DNA from: Arthrobacter sp. ov407
Lineage (GTDB): Bacteria > Actinomycetota > Actinomycetes > Actinomycetales > Micrococcaceae
Length of the DNA: 64,000 nucleotides
Direction: 5' to 3'
NCBI RefSeq assembly: GCF_900102895.1
Contig: NZ_FNGD01000001.1
Coordinates: forward strand, 310,001 to 374,000
The notes beneath the pieces are model-generated. The model searched no databases and had not been told where the DNA came from. It saw only the letters and a list, made by a program, of their open reading frames with translations. Made by a program: the position numbers and the translations under genes. This document shows positions 25,214 through 33,751 of this stretch, piece by piece. How positions within the stretch are numbered: the stretch's first letter is position 1; every line of letters begins with the position of its first letter.

Positions 25214-26098
25214 TCACTGGCCGCTGAACGTGTCAATGGCGTTGATGACGGCCGGGCCAAGGATGGCGATGAACAGCACAGGGAAGATGAAGAACAGCAG
25301 CGGGAACAGGATGGTGACGGGCAGTTTCATGGCCTTTTCCTCGGCCCGCTGGCGGCGCTTGACCCGCATGACCTTGGCTTGGATCCGGAGCACCCGGCTG
25401 ATGGCGATGCCGTAGGTGTCCGCCTGCACGACGGCCTGGACAAAGCTGCGCAGTTCCGGGATGTTGGTCCGTTGCGAGAGCGCCTGGTAAGACTCGCGGC
25501 GGCTCCGGCCCACCTGCATGTCCTGCAGCGTCCGGACGAGCTCCTCTGCAAGGGGGCCCTTGCCGTTCTCGCCGGCCCGGGCCATGGCGCCTTCGAAGCC
25601 CAGGCCCGCCTCCACGGAGATGAGCATCTGGTCCAGCGTGTTGGCCAGTTCCAGCTGCATGGCCTTCTGGCGTTCCTGCCCTTTGCTGTACAGCAGCAGG
25701 TCGGGGATGAAGTAGCCCAGCAGGAACACAAAAATTCCCACCAGCTTGAGGATCGGCGTCGGACCGTTGACGCTGATCCAGAAGCCGAGGAGGGCACCGA
25801 GCAGGCCAAGCAGGGGCTTGGCCGCCAGCACGCGTCCCAGCGGCAGCGAAGCGGGGCGCCCGGCGAGGGACAGGAGCCTGTCCAGTTTGCGCACGTAGGC
25901 TGCTGGCGTCAGCCGGCGGCCGGCCCGTTCCAGCAGGCCACTGCGTTCGCGCTGGGTGAGTTCGGCCTGATCCCTTCCCAGCGCGAGTATTGCCCGCGTG
26001 GCGCGCTGCGACTTCCGGTCTACGGACAGCAGGGACCAGACGAGATAGCCGAGCGGCAACGCCACGAGCCACATGGCCAGGAGTAAAGCAGGTGCCAT
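25214..26098 (-). CDS. tadC: Tad pilus platform protein TadC (locus 1)
   Basis: A 294-residue type II secretion F-domain membrane protein forming part of the inner-membrane platform for Flp pilus assembly. Hydrophobic segments are at the N-terminus, around residues 95-140 and at the C-terminus (FPLLFFIFPVLFIAILGPAVI). The conserved central block reads LEANTLDQMLISVEAGLGFEGAMARAG-like, then VQADTYGIAISRVLRIQAKVMRVKRRQRAEEKAMKLP. It is the last gene of locus 1 and a close paralogue of 32853-33734. Confidence 0.9.
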   Translation of the reverse strand: MAPALLLAMWLVALPLGYLVWSLLSVDRKSQRATRAILALGRDQAELTQRERSGLLERAGRRLTPAAYVRKLDRLLSLAGRPASLPLGRVLAAKPLLGLLGALLGFWISVNGPTPILKLVGIFVFLLGYFIPDLLLYSKGQERQKAMQLELANTLDQMLISVEAGLGFEGAMARAGENGKGPLAEELVRTLQDMQVGRSRRESYQALSQRTNIPELRSFVQAVVQADTYGIAISRVLRIQAKVMRVKRRQRAEEKAMKLPVTILFPLLFFIFPVLFIAILGPAVINAIDTFSGQ

Positions 26099-26105
26099 GG
26101 CCGCC

Positions 26106-27041
26106 TCAGAACTTCAGGTCGATGATCTTGCGCATCCACAGACCGCCAATGGTCATGAGGATGACGGAAGCGATGATCATGCCCCAGCCCAGCGGGTGCG
26201 TGAACATGACGTTCATGTAGCCGGGATTGACCAGCATCAGCATCAACACAATTCCGATCGGCATGGCCATGAGGATGTAGGCAGAGAATTTGCCTTCGGC
26301 GGCGAGGGATTTGATGTGCCCCTTGATCTCGCTGCGCTCGCGGATGGTCTCGTTGACCTGGTCCAGGACTTCGGCCAGGTTTCCGCCCACCTCGCGGTTG
26401 ATCTGGATGGCCTGGGCGATCCAGACGAAGTCCTCGTTCCGCATCCGGTCCGCGGTGTCGCTGAGGGAGGCCAGGAGGTCCCGGCCCAGGCTGGTTTCGG
26501 TGACCACGCGGCGCATCTCCTCCGACGTCGGGCTCTGCGACTCGGCCGCGGCGGCGTCAATGGCACGCAGGATGCTGTGTCCGGCCCGGAGACCGCCGGA
26601 GAGCAGCTGAAGGGTGTCGCCGAGCTGCTGGTCGAACTTGTTGCGGCGCTTGCCGGTCAGGAAACCGATCACGAGGTGCCCGACGACCGGGGCCAGGAGT
26701 ACCAGCAGGACCGCCAGCAACGGCCCCGCGACGACGAACCCGGCCAGGCCGCCCGCAACAGCCCCGGCCAGCACCAGGACGTAGAAGTCTGCCTGGCCCA
26801 GGCGCAGGCCGGCCTGTTCCAGGGCCTCGCGGTTGAAGAGACGGACTTTGCGGCCTGAGAAGAAGCCGTCGACCAGGTGGACGGCCGAGCCGGCGAACCG
26901 CGTCAGCTGCGAGTCGGGCTGGCCCTTGACGGGCCTGCGCCGGTCCAGCGGGACACTCGCCCCGCCCGGGGCGAGCAGAACGATCCCCAGGACCAGCACC
27001 GCGCTGAAGAGCAGTCCGACGCCGATGGTCAACAGAGTCAC
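26106..27041 (-). CDS. tadB: Tad pilus platform protein TadB (locus 1)
   Basis: A 311-residue F-domain membrane protein that pairs with TadC. A TM segment lies at the N-terminus, two lie around residues 87-125, and two near the C-terminus. The cytoplasmic T2SF domain includes QLGDTLQLLSGGLRAGHSILRAIDAAA and INREVGGNLAEVLDQVNETIRER. It lies 7 bp upstream of tadC and 7 bp downstream of tadA. Confidence 0.9.
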   Translation of the reverse strand: MTLLTIGVGLLFSAVLVLGIVLLAPGGASVPLDRRRPVKGQPDSQLTRFAGSAVHLVDGFFSGRKVRLFNREALEQAGLRLGQADFYVLVLAGAVAGGLAGFVVAGPLLAVLLVLLAPVVGHLVIGFLTGKRRNKFDQQLGDTLQLLSGGLRAGHSILRAIDAAAAESQSPTSEEMRRVVTETSLGRDLLASLSDTADRMRNEDFVWIAQAIQINREVGGNLAEVLDQVNETIRERSEIKGHIKSLAAEGKFSAYILMAMPIGIVLMLMLVNPGYMNVMFTHPLGWGMIIASVILMTIGGLWMRKIIDLKF

Positions 27042-27048
27042 GGACGGA

Positions 27049-28557
27049 TCACGCCCTTCCGGCCGGCGTCAGCGGCGTGGCAAACACACTAGGGGAGACA
27101 TAGATACCCAGGTCCTCGAAGCGGTCGATAAAGCGCGGGCGGATGCCGGTGGGGACCGGTCTGCCGAGGAAGCGGCCATGGTCGTCGACGCCGGCGGAAT
27201 AGTCGAACACGAAGGCGTCCTGGAGCGTCACGATGTCTCCCTCCATGCCCTGGACCTCGGTCACATGGGTGATCCGCCGGGTGCCGTCCCGCAGACGGGA
27301 GATCTGGATGATCAGGTTGACGGCCGAGGCGATCTGTTCCCGGATGGCGCGCAGGGGCAGGTCCATGCCCGCCATGAGGACGAGGGTCTCCAGACGGGCC
27401 ACGGCATCCCGGGGCGAGTTGGAGTGCACGGTCGAGAGCGAACCGTCGTGGCCGGTGTTCATGGCCTGGAGCATGTCCAGTGATTCACCGCCACGGACCT
27501 CGCCCACCACGATCCGGTCCGGCCGCATGCGCAGGGAGTTTCGCAGCAGTTCACGGATGGTGACCTCGCCCTTGCCCTCGGTGTTCGACGGGCGGCTTTC
27601 CAGCCGCACCACGTGTTCTTGCTGGATCTGCAGCTCGACGGCGTCCTCGATCGTCACGATCCGCTCGTCGTGGGGCAGGAAGGAAGACAGGACGTTGAGC
27701 AGCGTCGTTTTGCCGGTGCCGGTGCCGCCGGAGACGATGATGTTGAGCTTGGCCTTCACACAGGCGTTCAGCAGCTCCGCCATTTCGGGCGTCAGCGTGC
27801 CGAACTCGATGAGGTTCCGGACGGTCAGCGGCACCTTGCTGAATTTTCGGATGGTCAGCGACGAACCGCCGACGGCGAGGGGCGGGATGACGGCGTTGAC
27901 GCGGGACCCGTCCTCGAGCCGCGCATCCACCAGGGGCGAGGACTCGTCGATCCGCCGGCCCACCTTGGAAACGATGCGCTCGATCACCTTGCGGAGGTGG
28001 TCCTCGGAACTGAAGCGCGACTCCGTCAGGGTCAGTTTGCCGTTCCGTTCCACGTAGATCTGGTCCATCCGGTTGACCATGATTTCCGTGACGGCGGGAT
28101 CGTCGAGGAGGCGCTGCAACGGACCGTAGCCCAGGACGTCGTCGGCCACGTCGCGGACCAGCCGGGAGCGCTCTTCGGCGGACAGGGGGACCTGTTCGGC
28201 GTCGATGATGCGCGTCAGCTCCTCCCGCGCCGTGGTGCGGAGGTCATCTTCCGTGGTCGCGGAATCGTTGAACCGGGTTCCCATCCGTTCGAACAAGGCC
28301 GTGGCGGCCCGCTCCTTGAGGGCCGCAAAGGCGTCGACAGGCTGCTGGCCCCGGGCACGGGATTCCTGGTGCTCAGGGTAGCCCGGCAGGGGTGGGTGGC
28401 TGGTTTTCGGGAGCACGACGGCGGCCGGCGGTGCCGCCGTCGCCTCGCTTCCTCCGGTGGGGGACGGGGTCAGCGGGAATGTGGCCAGCGGGGACGCGGT
28501 CTGCGGGGTCTCGGCGGGTGTTCCCTCGGCGGAGCGGAGCCGCTCGGAAAGCTTCAT
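27049..28557 (-). CDS. tadA: Tad pilus motor ATPase TadA/CpaF (locus 1)
   Basis: A 502-residue GspE/VirB11-type ATPase. A Pro-rich N-terminal ~75 residues is followed by the N-terminal domain with [28 protein letters not shown] sequence (about 140-163). Walker A is [10 protein letters not shown] at 276-285, a Walker B/Asp-box is [10 protein letters not shown], and the His-box region is GHDGSLSTVHSNSPRDAVARLETL. It energises pilus extrusion and probably retraction, as in other Tad systems. Its start directly abuts the tadZ stop. Confidence 0.95.
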   Translation of the reverse strand: MKLSERLRSAEGTPAETPQTASPLATFPLTPSPTGGSEATAAPPAAVVLPKTSHPPLPGYPEHQESRARGQQPVDAFAALKERAATALFERMGTRFNDSATTEDDLRTTAREELTRIIDAEQVPLSAEERSRLVRDVADDVLGYGPLQRLLDDPAVTEIMVNRMDQIYVERNGKLTLTESRFSSEDHLRKVIERIVSKVGRRIDESSPLVDARLEDGSRVNAVIPPLAVGGSSLTIRKFSKVPLTVRNLIEFGTLTPEMAELLNACVKAKLNIIVSGGTGTGKTTLLNVLSSFLPHDERIVTIEDAVELQIQQEHVVRLESRPSNTEGKGEVTIRELLRNSLRMRPDRIVVGEVRGGESLDMLQAMNTGHDGSLSTVHSNSPRDAVARLETLVLMAGMDLPLRAIREQIASAVNLIIQISRLRDGTRRITHVTEVQGMEGDIVTLQDAFVFDYSAGVDDHGRFLGRPVPTGIRPRFIDRFEDLGIYVSPSVFATPLTPAGRA

Positions 28558-29748
28558 CTAGACCACCACCCGGCGGTGGAGTTTCTTTTGGGCGGTGGCG
28601 CGCCAGGCGGGATCGAACCGGTTGACGAGCTGGTTCAGTCCCTTGATGGCCGGATCCTTGCGTCCGTCCTGAAGCACCGGGATGCCGCGGTTGGTGGAGA
28701 ACGCGACTGCCTTGGATCGGGGGATGCTGACGTCCACGGGGGCTCCGATGGTCGCTTCGACGTCCTGGACGCTGAGCCCGGACTTGGAGTCGGCCATGTT
28801 CAGGACCACGTGCCGGGTCTCGGGCAGCAGATCGAGTCGGCGGAGGATTTCGAGGCCGGAGCGCAGCCCGCGGATGCTCGGCACGTCCATGGCGGTCACC
28901 CAGACGGCGTCGGTGCATTGTTCGAGCGCGGCGAGCCCGACCTCCGGGAGTCCGGGTGCGGTGTCGACGACGACGTACTGGAACTGTTCGGCCAGTTGTT
29001 CGAGCAGCCGGGTGACCTGCTGCGGTGTGATGTCGTCCGCCTCCTCGGGCGTCCTGGGGGCGCAGAGGGCGTAGATGCTCCCGGGGTGGACGGTGAGGAA
29101 GGCCTTGAGCACGAGGGAATCCTGGCTGGCCGCGGACGAGACGGCGTCGGTGACTGTGTGCTCCGGGTTCAGGTACAGGCCCGAGGCGACGTCCCCGAAC
29201 TGCAGGTCCAGGTCCACGATCACCACGCCCATGGGTGCGACTTTGCCCAGCCCGATGGCGATGTTGGTGGCAATCGTGGTTTTGCCGACTCCGCCCTTGG
29301 GGGAGAAGACTCCGATCACCAGTCCCTTGGCGCTGTCCGGCTGACTTGCTGCCGTAGTCCGGTTGCGGGTGGCGAACGACTGGCAGGCCCGCTCCAGCAG
29401 CACCCGAATCTGGGCCGGGTCCGCCGCCGGGCTGAGGATGTCGCGGATGCCGGCGCGCATGGCCAGCAGGATAAAGTTCGGATCTGCCTCGCCGACCAGG
29501 ATGACGCTGAGCTCGGGAAGCTGGACATCGAACACCGTCGCCAGGCGCAGGGCATCCTCCACCGGAACGTCCGGGCCCAGGATCAGGACCTCGGGCCGCT
29601 CCTGGTTGAGGCTCGCGAAGAGCTCCGCGGGGTTGGCGGGGTTGACGAACGCGAAGGTCTGGAGGCCGCCCGGGAGGCCGCCAGCCAGGGCCTGGCGGAC
29701 CCGGGCATCGAAATCCGTGTTGGGGGAAATCAGGACAAAGCGGCTCAT
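28558..29748 (-). CDS. TadZ/CpaE-like ParA-family ATPase (locus 1)
   Basis: A 396-residue protein that in other systems localises the Tad machinery to a cell site. The N-terminal ~125 residues form an atypical receiver-like domain. A ParA/MinD ATPase follows, with deviant Walker A KGGVGKTT at 151-158, VIVDLDLQFGDVASGL (switch), and YVVVDTAPG. The start overlaps the cpaB stop by 4 bp, and the stop abuts tadA. Called TadZ by context and architecture. Confidence 0.88.
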   Translation of the reverse strand: MSRFVLISPNTDFDARVRQALAGGLPGGLQTFAFVNPANPAELFASLNQERPEVLILGPDVPVEDALRLATVFDVQLPELSVILVGEADPNFILLAMRAGIRDILSPAADPAQIRVLLERACQSFATRNRTTAASQPDSAKGLVIGVFSPKGGVGKTTIATNIAIGLGKVAPMGVVIVDLDLQFGDVASGLYLNPEHTVTDAVSSAASQDSLVLKAFLTVHPGSIYALCAPRTPEEADDITPQQVTRLLEQLAEQFQYVVVDTAPGLPEVGLAALEQCTDAVWVTAMDVPSIRGLRSGLEILRRLDLLPETRHVVLNMADSKSGLSVQDVEATIGAPVDVSIPRSKAVAFSTNRGIPVLQDGRKDPAIKGLNQLVNRFDPAWRATAQKKLHRRVVV

Positions 29749-30521
29749 TTGTACACCTCTGGTTTCGTCATGATTCCCGGCCGGCCGCTGTCCGTGGCGT
29801 CGAGCGGTTCCTTGCTCAGCCAGATCTTGGCGAATTCAGTGAACTCCGAGGCGTAGACGATCTTGGCGGCGTCCACATCGTTCACGGCGACGGTCAGCAG
29901 CAGCGAACCGGTGGGGAGCGAGGTGTCTTCGGCCGGCGCGGTGGCGCCGTCCGCCGGCGGCTGCGCCGGCGGGGTGGCCACGGGGGCGCGCTGGACCGCT
30001 GTCACCAGAACCTTGTGGATGGTCAACTGGGTGGTTTCCTTTTCCGGTTTGGCTTCCAGACCCCCGCTCTTGAGGGAAATGAAGATACCGACGTGATCTC
30101 CCGGTACCAGCCGGCCGCCGACGACGCGCTGCGGCTCGAGCTGGAAGGAGACCTCCTGGAGCCCTGTGGGGATGTCCACCGACCCGCTGGTCTTCAGTTC
30201 CTCGGGGGCGACCAGGCGCTCGGCGACGAGCTGCTCGCCGGGGAGCAGCTCGACGGCGGTGACTTTGCCGGCCAGGCCGTCCAGATTCGTTAGCGCGGAC
30301 TTCGTGACGGCTTTTCCGGGCAGCTCCTCGCTGCCAACGAAAGCTTTCAGAGCGGCGACCGAAGTGCCCGCCGGTACCGCCTTATTGACCACCAGGACGG
30401 TAACGGGCGCCAGGCCCTGGACCGCTCGGCTGTCGGCGCCCTGCGCGTAACTGACCACCAGGATGGCTCCGACGACGGCCAGCACCAGGGCCGCGATTCC
30501 TGCCAATAAGCGTGACTTCAA
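29745..30521 (-). CDS. cpaB: Flp pilus assembly protein CpaB (locus 1)
   Basis: A 258-residue RcpC/CpaB protein: one N-terminal TM anchor (LLAGIAALVLAVVGAILVVSY), then an SAF domain (about 40-105, VLVVNKAVPAGTSV ... LLPGEQLVAERL) and a C-terminal domain. The start is TTG at 30521, with AGGAG 6 bp upstream. This matches the second copy, which begins MKTRLLGGIAALL at an ATG. The frame is open further upstream, but that part overlaps tadG and is not protein-like. Confidence 0.88.
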   Translation of the reverse strand: MKSRLLAGIAALVLAVVGAILVVSYAQGADSRAVQGLAPVTVLVVNKAVPAGTSVAALKAFVGSEELPGKAVTKSALTNLDGLAGKVTAVELLPGEQLVAERLVAPEELKTSGSVDIPTGLQEVSFQLEPQRVVGGRLVPGDHVGIFISLKSGGLEAKPEKETTQLTIHKVLVTAVQRAPVATPPAQPPADGATAPAEDTSLPTGSLLLTVAVNDVDAAKIVYASEFTEFAKIWLSKEPLDATDSGRPGIMTKPEVYK

Positions 30522-30567
30522 AAACTGCTCCTGAACTGGTTGATGGACGGTGAGGCGACGGTGGGTG

Positions 30568-31608
30568 CTATTGCGTGAGTTTGACGATCGTGGCTCCGTT
30601 GCCATCCACGGGCCCAAGGGTGAAGCCGTTCGCCAGCGACACGTACTTGATGAAGCTCCCGATGATGCCCCTGCAGTTGCCGTCGCATGCCACCGAAGAA
30701 CTGACGTCGGGCGACTTGTTGTGGAACGAGTCAGGGAGGCTGTTGTTACCGCTGAAGCTCCAGCCGGCGACCTTGAAAGCCGCAAACGAGATCAGCCCAT
30801 ACACGGCGCCAGCGCCGGTGCCCGACACCCTGTCGAAGACCGGGAGGAAAACGACCACGTCACGGCCCGCGGTGATATCGGCAGCCCAGGTGGTCAGGGT
30901 TGCCTGGCACGAGCCCGGGGCGTTGTTGCCTGGGTCGCTCCCGCCTTCGGCAACGGCGAGATCGATCAGTGCCCCGCAGATGCCCGGATCGTTGGGCAGC
31001 CAGCCGAAGCCGCCTTCCACCGCAGCCCCCGATGGTCCGTAGAGGCAGTCCGGGTTGGCGTTGCTGCCGTGGTTCTGGAGCAGTTGGAGCGTGCCGTCCA
31101 CATGGTTCTTGACCTGGCAGATCGAGAAGGTGACGGGGAAGACCGTCGGACCGGAGAGTGGACTGCCCCACTGGACCGTTGAAGCGGTCGTGACTTCGGT
31201 GGTGTTGATGCCCATGGCGCGGGCGAAGAACAGTGAAACCTGGTTGGGCGCCTTGCCGGCCTCCTGCGATCCGGCGGTGACAGTGACGGTGCGGGCCGTC
31301 TTGTCCAGAGACAGTGATGCGACGTTGCTCAAGCCATCGCCGGCATTGCTGCTGGTCAGGCTGCGCGCCAGCGCGGACGCACTGGAACATTCGACGTCGT
31401 TGGCGTCCTTGGCGCACTTTTGTGCAACGGCGATGGCAGCGGCATCGGATCCGTTGCGAAGCTGGGTTCGCTCGGCGTAAAGCATTCCGACATCGATAGC
31501 CAGGGCTGCGAAACCTAGGAGCGCTACCATGAGGATCGCCACGAGGACGCTAATGGCTCCGCGCTCGCTGTCCCGAGCTGATGGTGCCCTTCTGCCTAGC
31601 CGCCGCAC
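30568..31608 (-). CDS. TadG-like pilus assembly protein (locus 1)
   Basis: A ~346-residue secreted or membrane-anchored protein. The N-terminal TadG-type segment ERGAISVLVAILMVALLGFAALAIDVGMLYAER resembles a class III prepilin leader but lacks Glu at +5. The rest is an extracellular domain with several Cys (for example ICQVKNHVD, PDCLYGPSG, ACDGNC). The start GTG at 31608 lies inside the end of tadE, overlapping by 13 bp, the same arrangement as in the second locus. Confidence 0.8.
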   Translation of the reverse strand: MRRLGRRAPSARDSERGAISVLVAILMVALLGFAALAIDVGMLYAERTQLRNGSDAAAIAVAQKCAKDANDVECSSASALARSLTSSNAGDGLSNVASLSLDKTARTVTVTAGSQEAGKAPNQVSLFFARAMGINTTEVTTASTVQWGSPLSGPTVFPVTFSICQVKNHVDGTLQLLQNHGSNANPDCLYGPSGAAVEGGFGWLPNDPGICGALIDLAVAEGGSDPGNNAPGSCQATLTTWAADITAGRDVVVFLPVFDRVSGTGAGAVYGLISFAAFKVAGWSFSGNNSLPDSFHNKSPDVSSSVACDGNCRGIIGSFIKYVSLANGFTLGPVDGNGATIVKLTQ

Positions 31609-31970
31609 AGCATGACTCCTTTGCCTTCCATCGGGAACGGCCCAGCAATTCCGGTCATTGTGGTCAGCGTGTAGGTGATCTTGACGGTTGTCTGGACGCC
31701 TGCCGTGCAACTACTTGGGGTGATGGTGATGTTCCCGTCCGCCAGGGCCGGCTGCAGCCCGGTGACCGCATTCTTGACTGCGGTCCGGGCGGCCGGGGCG
31801 TTGTTGCCGATGGCCATGACCCGGACGCCTTCGCGGGCAGCGCTCGAAAGGGTGACCTGGGTGTTATAGGCGCGGCCGAACTCCATGATTCCCAGAAGCA
31901 GCATCACGAGGACCGGGGCCACGATGGCGAACTCCACGGCGACGGCGCCCCGTTCAGATGCTTTGGACAT
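31596..31970 (-). CDS. TadE-like pseudopilin (locus 1)
   Basis: A 124-residue TadE-family protein. After a short basic leader, ERG is followed by AVAVEFAIVAPVLVMLLLGIMEFG: a prepilin-peptidase cleavage site after Gly, Glu at +5 of the mature form and a hydrophobic helix. The C-terminal domain is short with two Cys (SSCTAG, LCGG). It lies about 95 bp downstream of flp, beyond a hairpin. Confidence 0.88.
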   Translation of the reverse strand: MSKASERGAVAVEFAIVAPVLVMLLLGIMEFGRAYNTQVTLSSAAREGVRVMAIGNNAPAARTAVKNAVTGLQPALADGNITITPSSCTAGVQTTVKITYTLTTMTGIAGPFPMEGKGVMLCGG

Positions 31971-32016
31971 GGGGCACCGCCTTCCTGGATCTTTTTAGCC
32001 GCTCCTGAAATAGACA

Positions 32017-32048
32017 GGGTTGGGAAAGGCCGGAGCCCTCCCCAACCC
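32017..32048 (-). terminator. Hairpin after the paired flp genes (locus 1)
   Basis: GGGTTGGG / CCCAACCC with an inner GGC / GCC closes a hairpin between the flp stop (32065) and the tadE start (31970). It is likely a partial terminator that keeps pilin mRNA above machinery mRNA. The second locus has a hairpin at the same place. Confidence 0.65.
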
Positions 32049-32064
32049 CGTGGATTTGAATTTG

Positions 32065-32301
32065 CTACTTGGAGCAGCTGCCGTCGGTGGGGGTGGTACC
32101 TGTGGTAGCGGCCGTGTAGGTGCCGCCCTTGACGCTGCACTGGACCGAGTTGAAGGTCTCTTTCAACGTCCCGCCGAGGAGTGTCACGGCGACGATGATC
32201 ACGACTGCAATGAGCGAAACCATGATGCCGTATTCGACGGCCGTGGCGCCGCGCTGGTCGCGGCGAAGACGGGATGCGAGGTTGGAGCAAAGGGAACGCA
32301 T
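32065..32301 (-). CDS. Flp-type class IVb pilin, copy 1 with paired Cys
   Basis: A 78-residue major-pilin-like protein: basic leader (RLRRDQRG), cleavage expected after Gly18, mature start ATAVEY with Glu at +5, then the helix GIMVSLIAVVIIVAVTLLGG. The C-terminal part is longer than in minimal Flp and contains Cys in VQCSVKGG and GSCSK, which could form a disulfide once exported. It differs from the upstream copy by only three residues in the mature part. ATG 32301 is set by alignment of the two copies. Confidence 0.92.
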   Translation of the reverse strand: MRSLCSNLASRLRRDQRGATAVEYGIMVSLIAVVIIVAVTLLGGTLKETFNSVQCSVKGGTYTAATTGTTPTDGSCSK

Positions 32302-32363
32302 GGGAACTCCTGAGCGTGTTGGGTGGTTGGCCTGAGGCAGCGACGGGGAGAAAGCCGAGGGTG

Positions 32364-32600
32364 TTACTTCGAGCAGCTGCCGGCTACGGGAGTGGTGCCT
32401 GTCGTGGCCGCCGTGTAGACGCCGCCCTTGACGCTGCACTGAACCGAGTTGAAGGTCTCCTTCAAAGTGCCGCCGAGCAGCGTGACCGCAACGATAATCA
32501 CAACGGCGATGAGGGAGACCATGATGCCGTATTCGACGGCGGTGGCGCCGCGCTGGTCGCGGCGAAGACGGTTTGCGAAAGCGGAGAGGATGGAACGCAT
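32364..32600 (-). CDS. Flp-type class IVb pilin, copy 2 with paired Cys
   Basis: A 78-residue paralogue of the next gene. The leader differs at several positions (MRSILSAFANRL), while the mature region is almost identical, substitutions being confined to the C-terminal loop. It is the first gene of locus 1, about 250 bp downstream of the tadC of the other locus, so a promoter probably lies within 32601-32787, though I could not identify one with confidence. Confidence 0.92.
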   Translation of the reverse strand: MRSILSAFANRLRRDQRGATAVEYGIMVSLIAVVIIVAVTLLGGTLKETFNSVQCSVKGGVYTAATTGTTPVAGSCSK

Positions 32601-32787
32601 TGAGGACTCCTGAGCGAGTTGGGCGGCTGGCCCTGCACCAGCACTGAGAGGAACTTAGCAACCGCCGACACGCCCGTGATTCGCCTTTGACGCATCCTGT
32701 GCCAAGGCTTCCCAAACTGCACGATTCCTGTACATTCCCTGCGCCCATACTGCGCTGGGGCATACGCGTTTGCCCGGACACACAGGA

Positions 32788-32820
32788 GGACCCCCTCGGC
32801 TCTGGGGTCCGAGGGGGTCC
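32788..32820 (-). terminator. Alternative-stem hairpin separating the two tad loci
   Basis: GGACCCCCTC (32788-32797) can pair with GAGGGGGTCC (32811-32820), or its first seven bases with GGGGTCC at 32804-32810, so two exclusive stems are possible. It lies 33 bp past the tadC stop of locus 2 on the minus strand and is likely the terminator between the loci. Confidence 0.7.
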
Positions 32821-32852
32821 GGTCTTTGTGGCCGCCTGTCGGCGGCGCCAGG

Positions 32853-33734
32853 CTATTTGTTCGCGAAAACATCCATGATGCTCATCACAGTCGGGCCCAG
32901 GACCACGACGAAGAGCGCCGGAAGGATAGACATGATGAGCGGGAAAAGCATCTTGACGGGCATTTTCATGGCATGCTCTTCCGCCCGCTGCCGCCGCTTG
33001 ACGCGCATGCCTTTCGCCTGGGAATCCAGGACATTGGCAATGGCAATGCCGTAGGTATCCGCCTGAACGACAGCCCGAACAAAGGACCGGAGATCCGCAA
33101 CGTCCACTCGCTGAGCCATCGCGAGGTAAGCGTCTTTGCGGGAGCGCCCCACCTGGATGTCCTGGAGAGTCCTGATCAGCTCGTCGGCGAGTGGCCCCTT
33201 GCCGTTCTGGCCAGCCCGCGCCATGGCCGTCTCAAAACCCAGCCCGGCCTGGACGGAAATGAGCATCTGATCCAGGGTGTCCGGGAGTTCGAGTTTGATC
33301 TTTTCCCGGCGTTTCTGGGCGTAGTTTCGCAGCAGGATGTCGGGCACGAAGTAGGCCAGCGCCGTAATGCCCAGCATCAGAAGGACGTTGAGAGTCGAAG
33401 GGGAACCCACAAGGAGGAAGATTCCCATCACGGCTCCAGCGACCCCGAGCAAAGGCTTGACCATGATGACGCGGCCCAACGGCCAGTCCTTGGGCCGGCC
33501 GGCCCCAGCGACCTGCTTGTCCAGCCATGCCACGTAGCCCTTGGGAGTCACCTTCGTGCTTAGGGCGGCGAGTCGGCCATGGGCTGAGAGCATGGAGCCG
33601 CTCTCTTGCGGACGACGGCCGAGATTTGCCTGGATGCTTCGGGTGCCTGCCCGATCGCCCGTGAAGGCCAGCCAGGTCATGATCGAGAGCGGGGCGATAA
33701 CAGCCAGGATGGCGACGTATGCGATGGTTTGCAC
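32853..33734 (-). CDS. tadC: Tad pilus platform protein TadC (locus 2)
   Basis: A 293-residue T2SF platform protein, paralogue of 25214-26098. It shares ELPDTLDQMLISVQAGLGFETAMARAGQNGKGPLADELIRTLQD and QADTYGIAIANVLDSQAKGMRVKRRQRAEEHAMKMP. The GTG start at 33734 is chosen because AAGGGAGAG precedes it; an upstream in-frame ATG would overlap tadB. It is the last gene of locus 2. Confidence 0.9.
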   Translation of the reverse strand: MQTIAYVAILAVIAPLSIMTWLAFTGDRAGTRSIQANLGRRPQESGSMLSAHGRLAALSTKVTPKGYVAWLDKQVAGAGRPKDWPLGRVIMVKPLLGVAGAVMGIFLLVGSPSTLNVLLMLGITALAYFVPDILLRNYAQKRREKIKLELPDTLDQMLISVQAGLGFETAMARAGQNGKGPLADELIRTLQDIQVGRSRKDAYLAMAQRVDVADLRSFVRAVVQADTYGIAIANVLDSQAKGMRVKRRQRAEEHAMKMPVKMLFPLIMSILPALFVVVLGPTVMSIMDVFANK

Positions 33735-33751
33735 GGTTCTCTCCCTTTCTC

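Noticed and set aside
32699..32704. TGGCAC on the minus strand upstream of flp, resembling a sigma-54 -24 element
   Set aside because: The expected GC at -12 is not at the right distance, and actinobacteria lack sigma-54.
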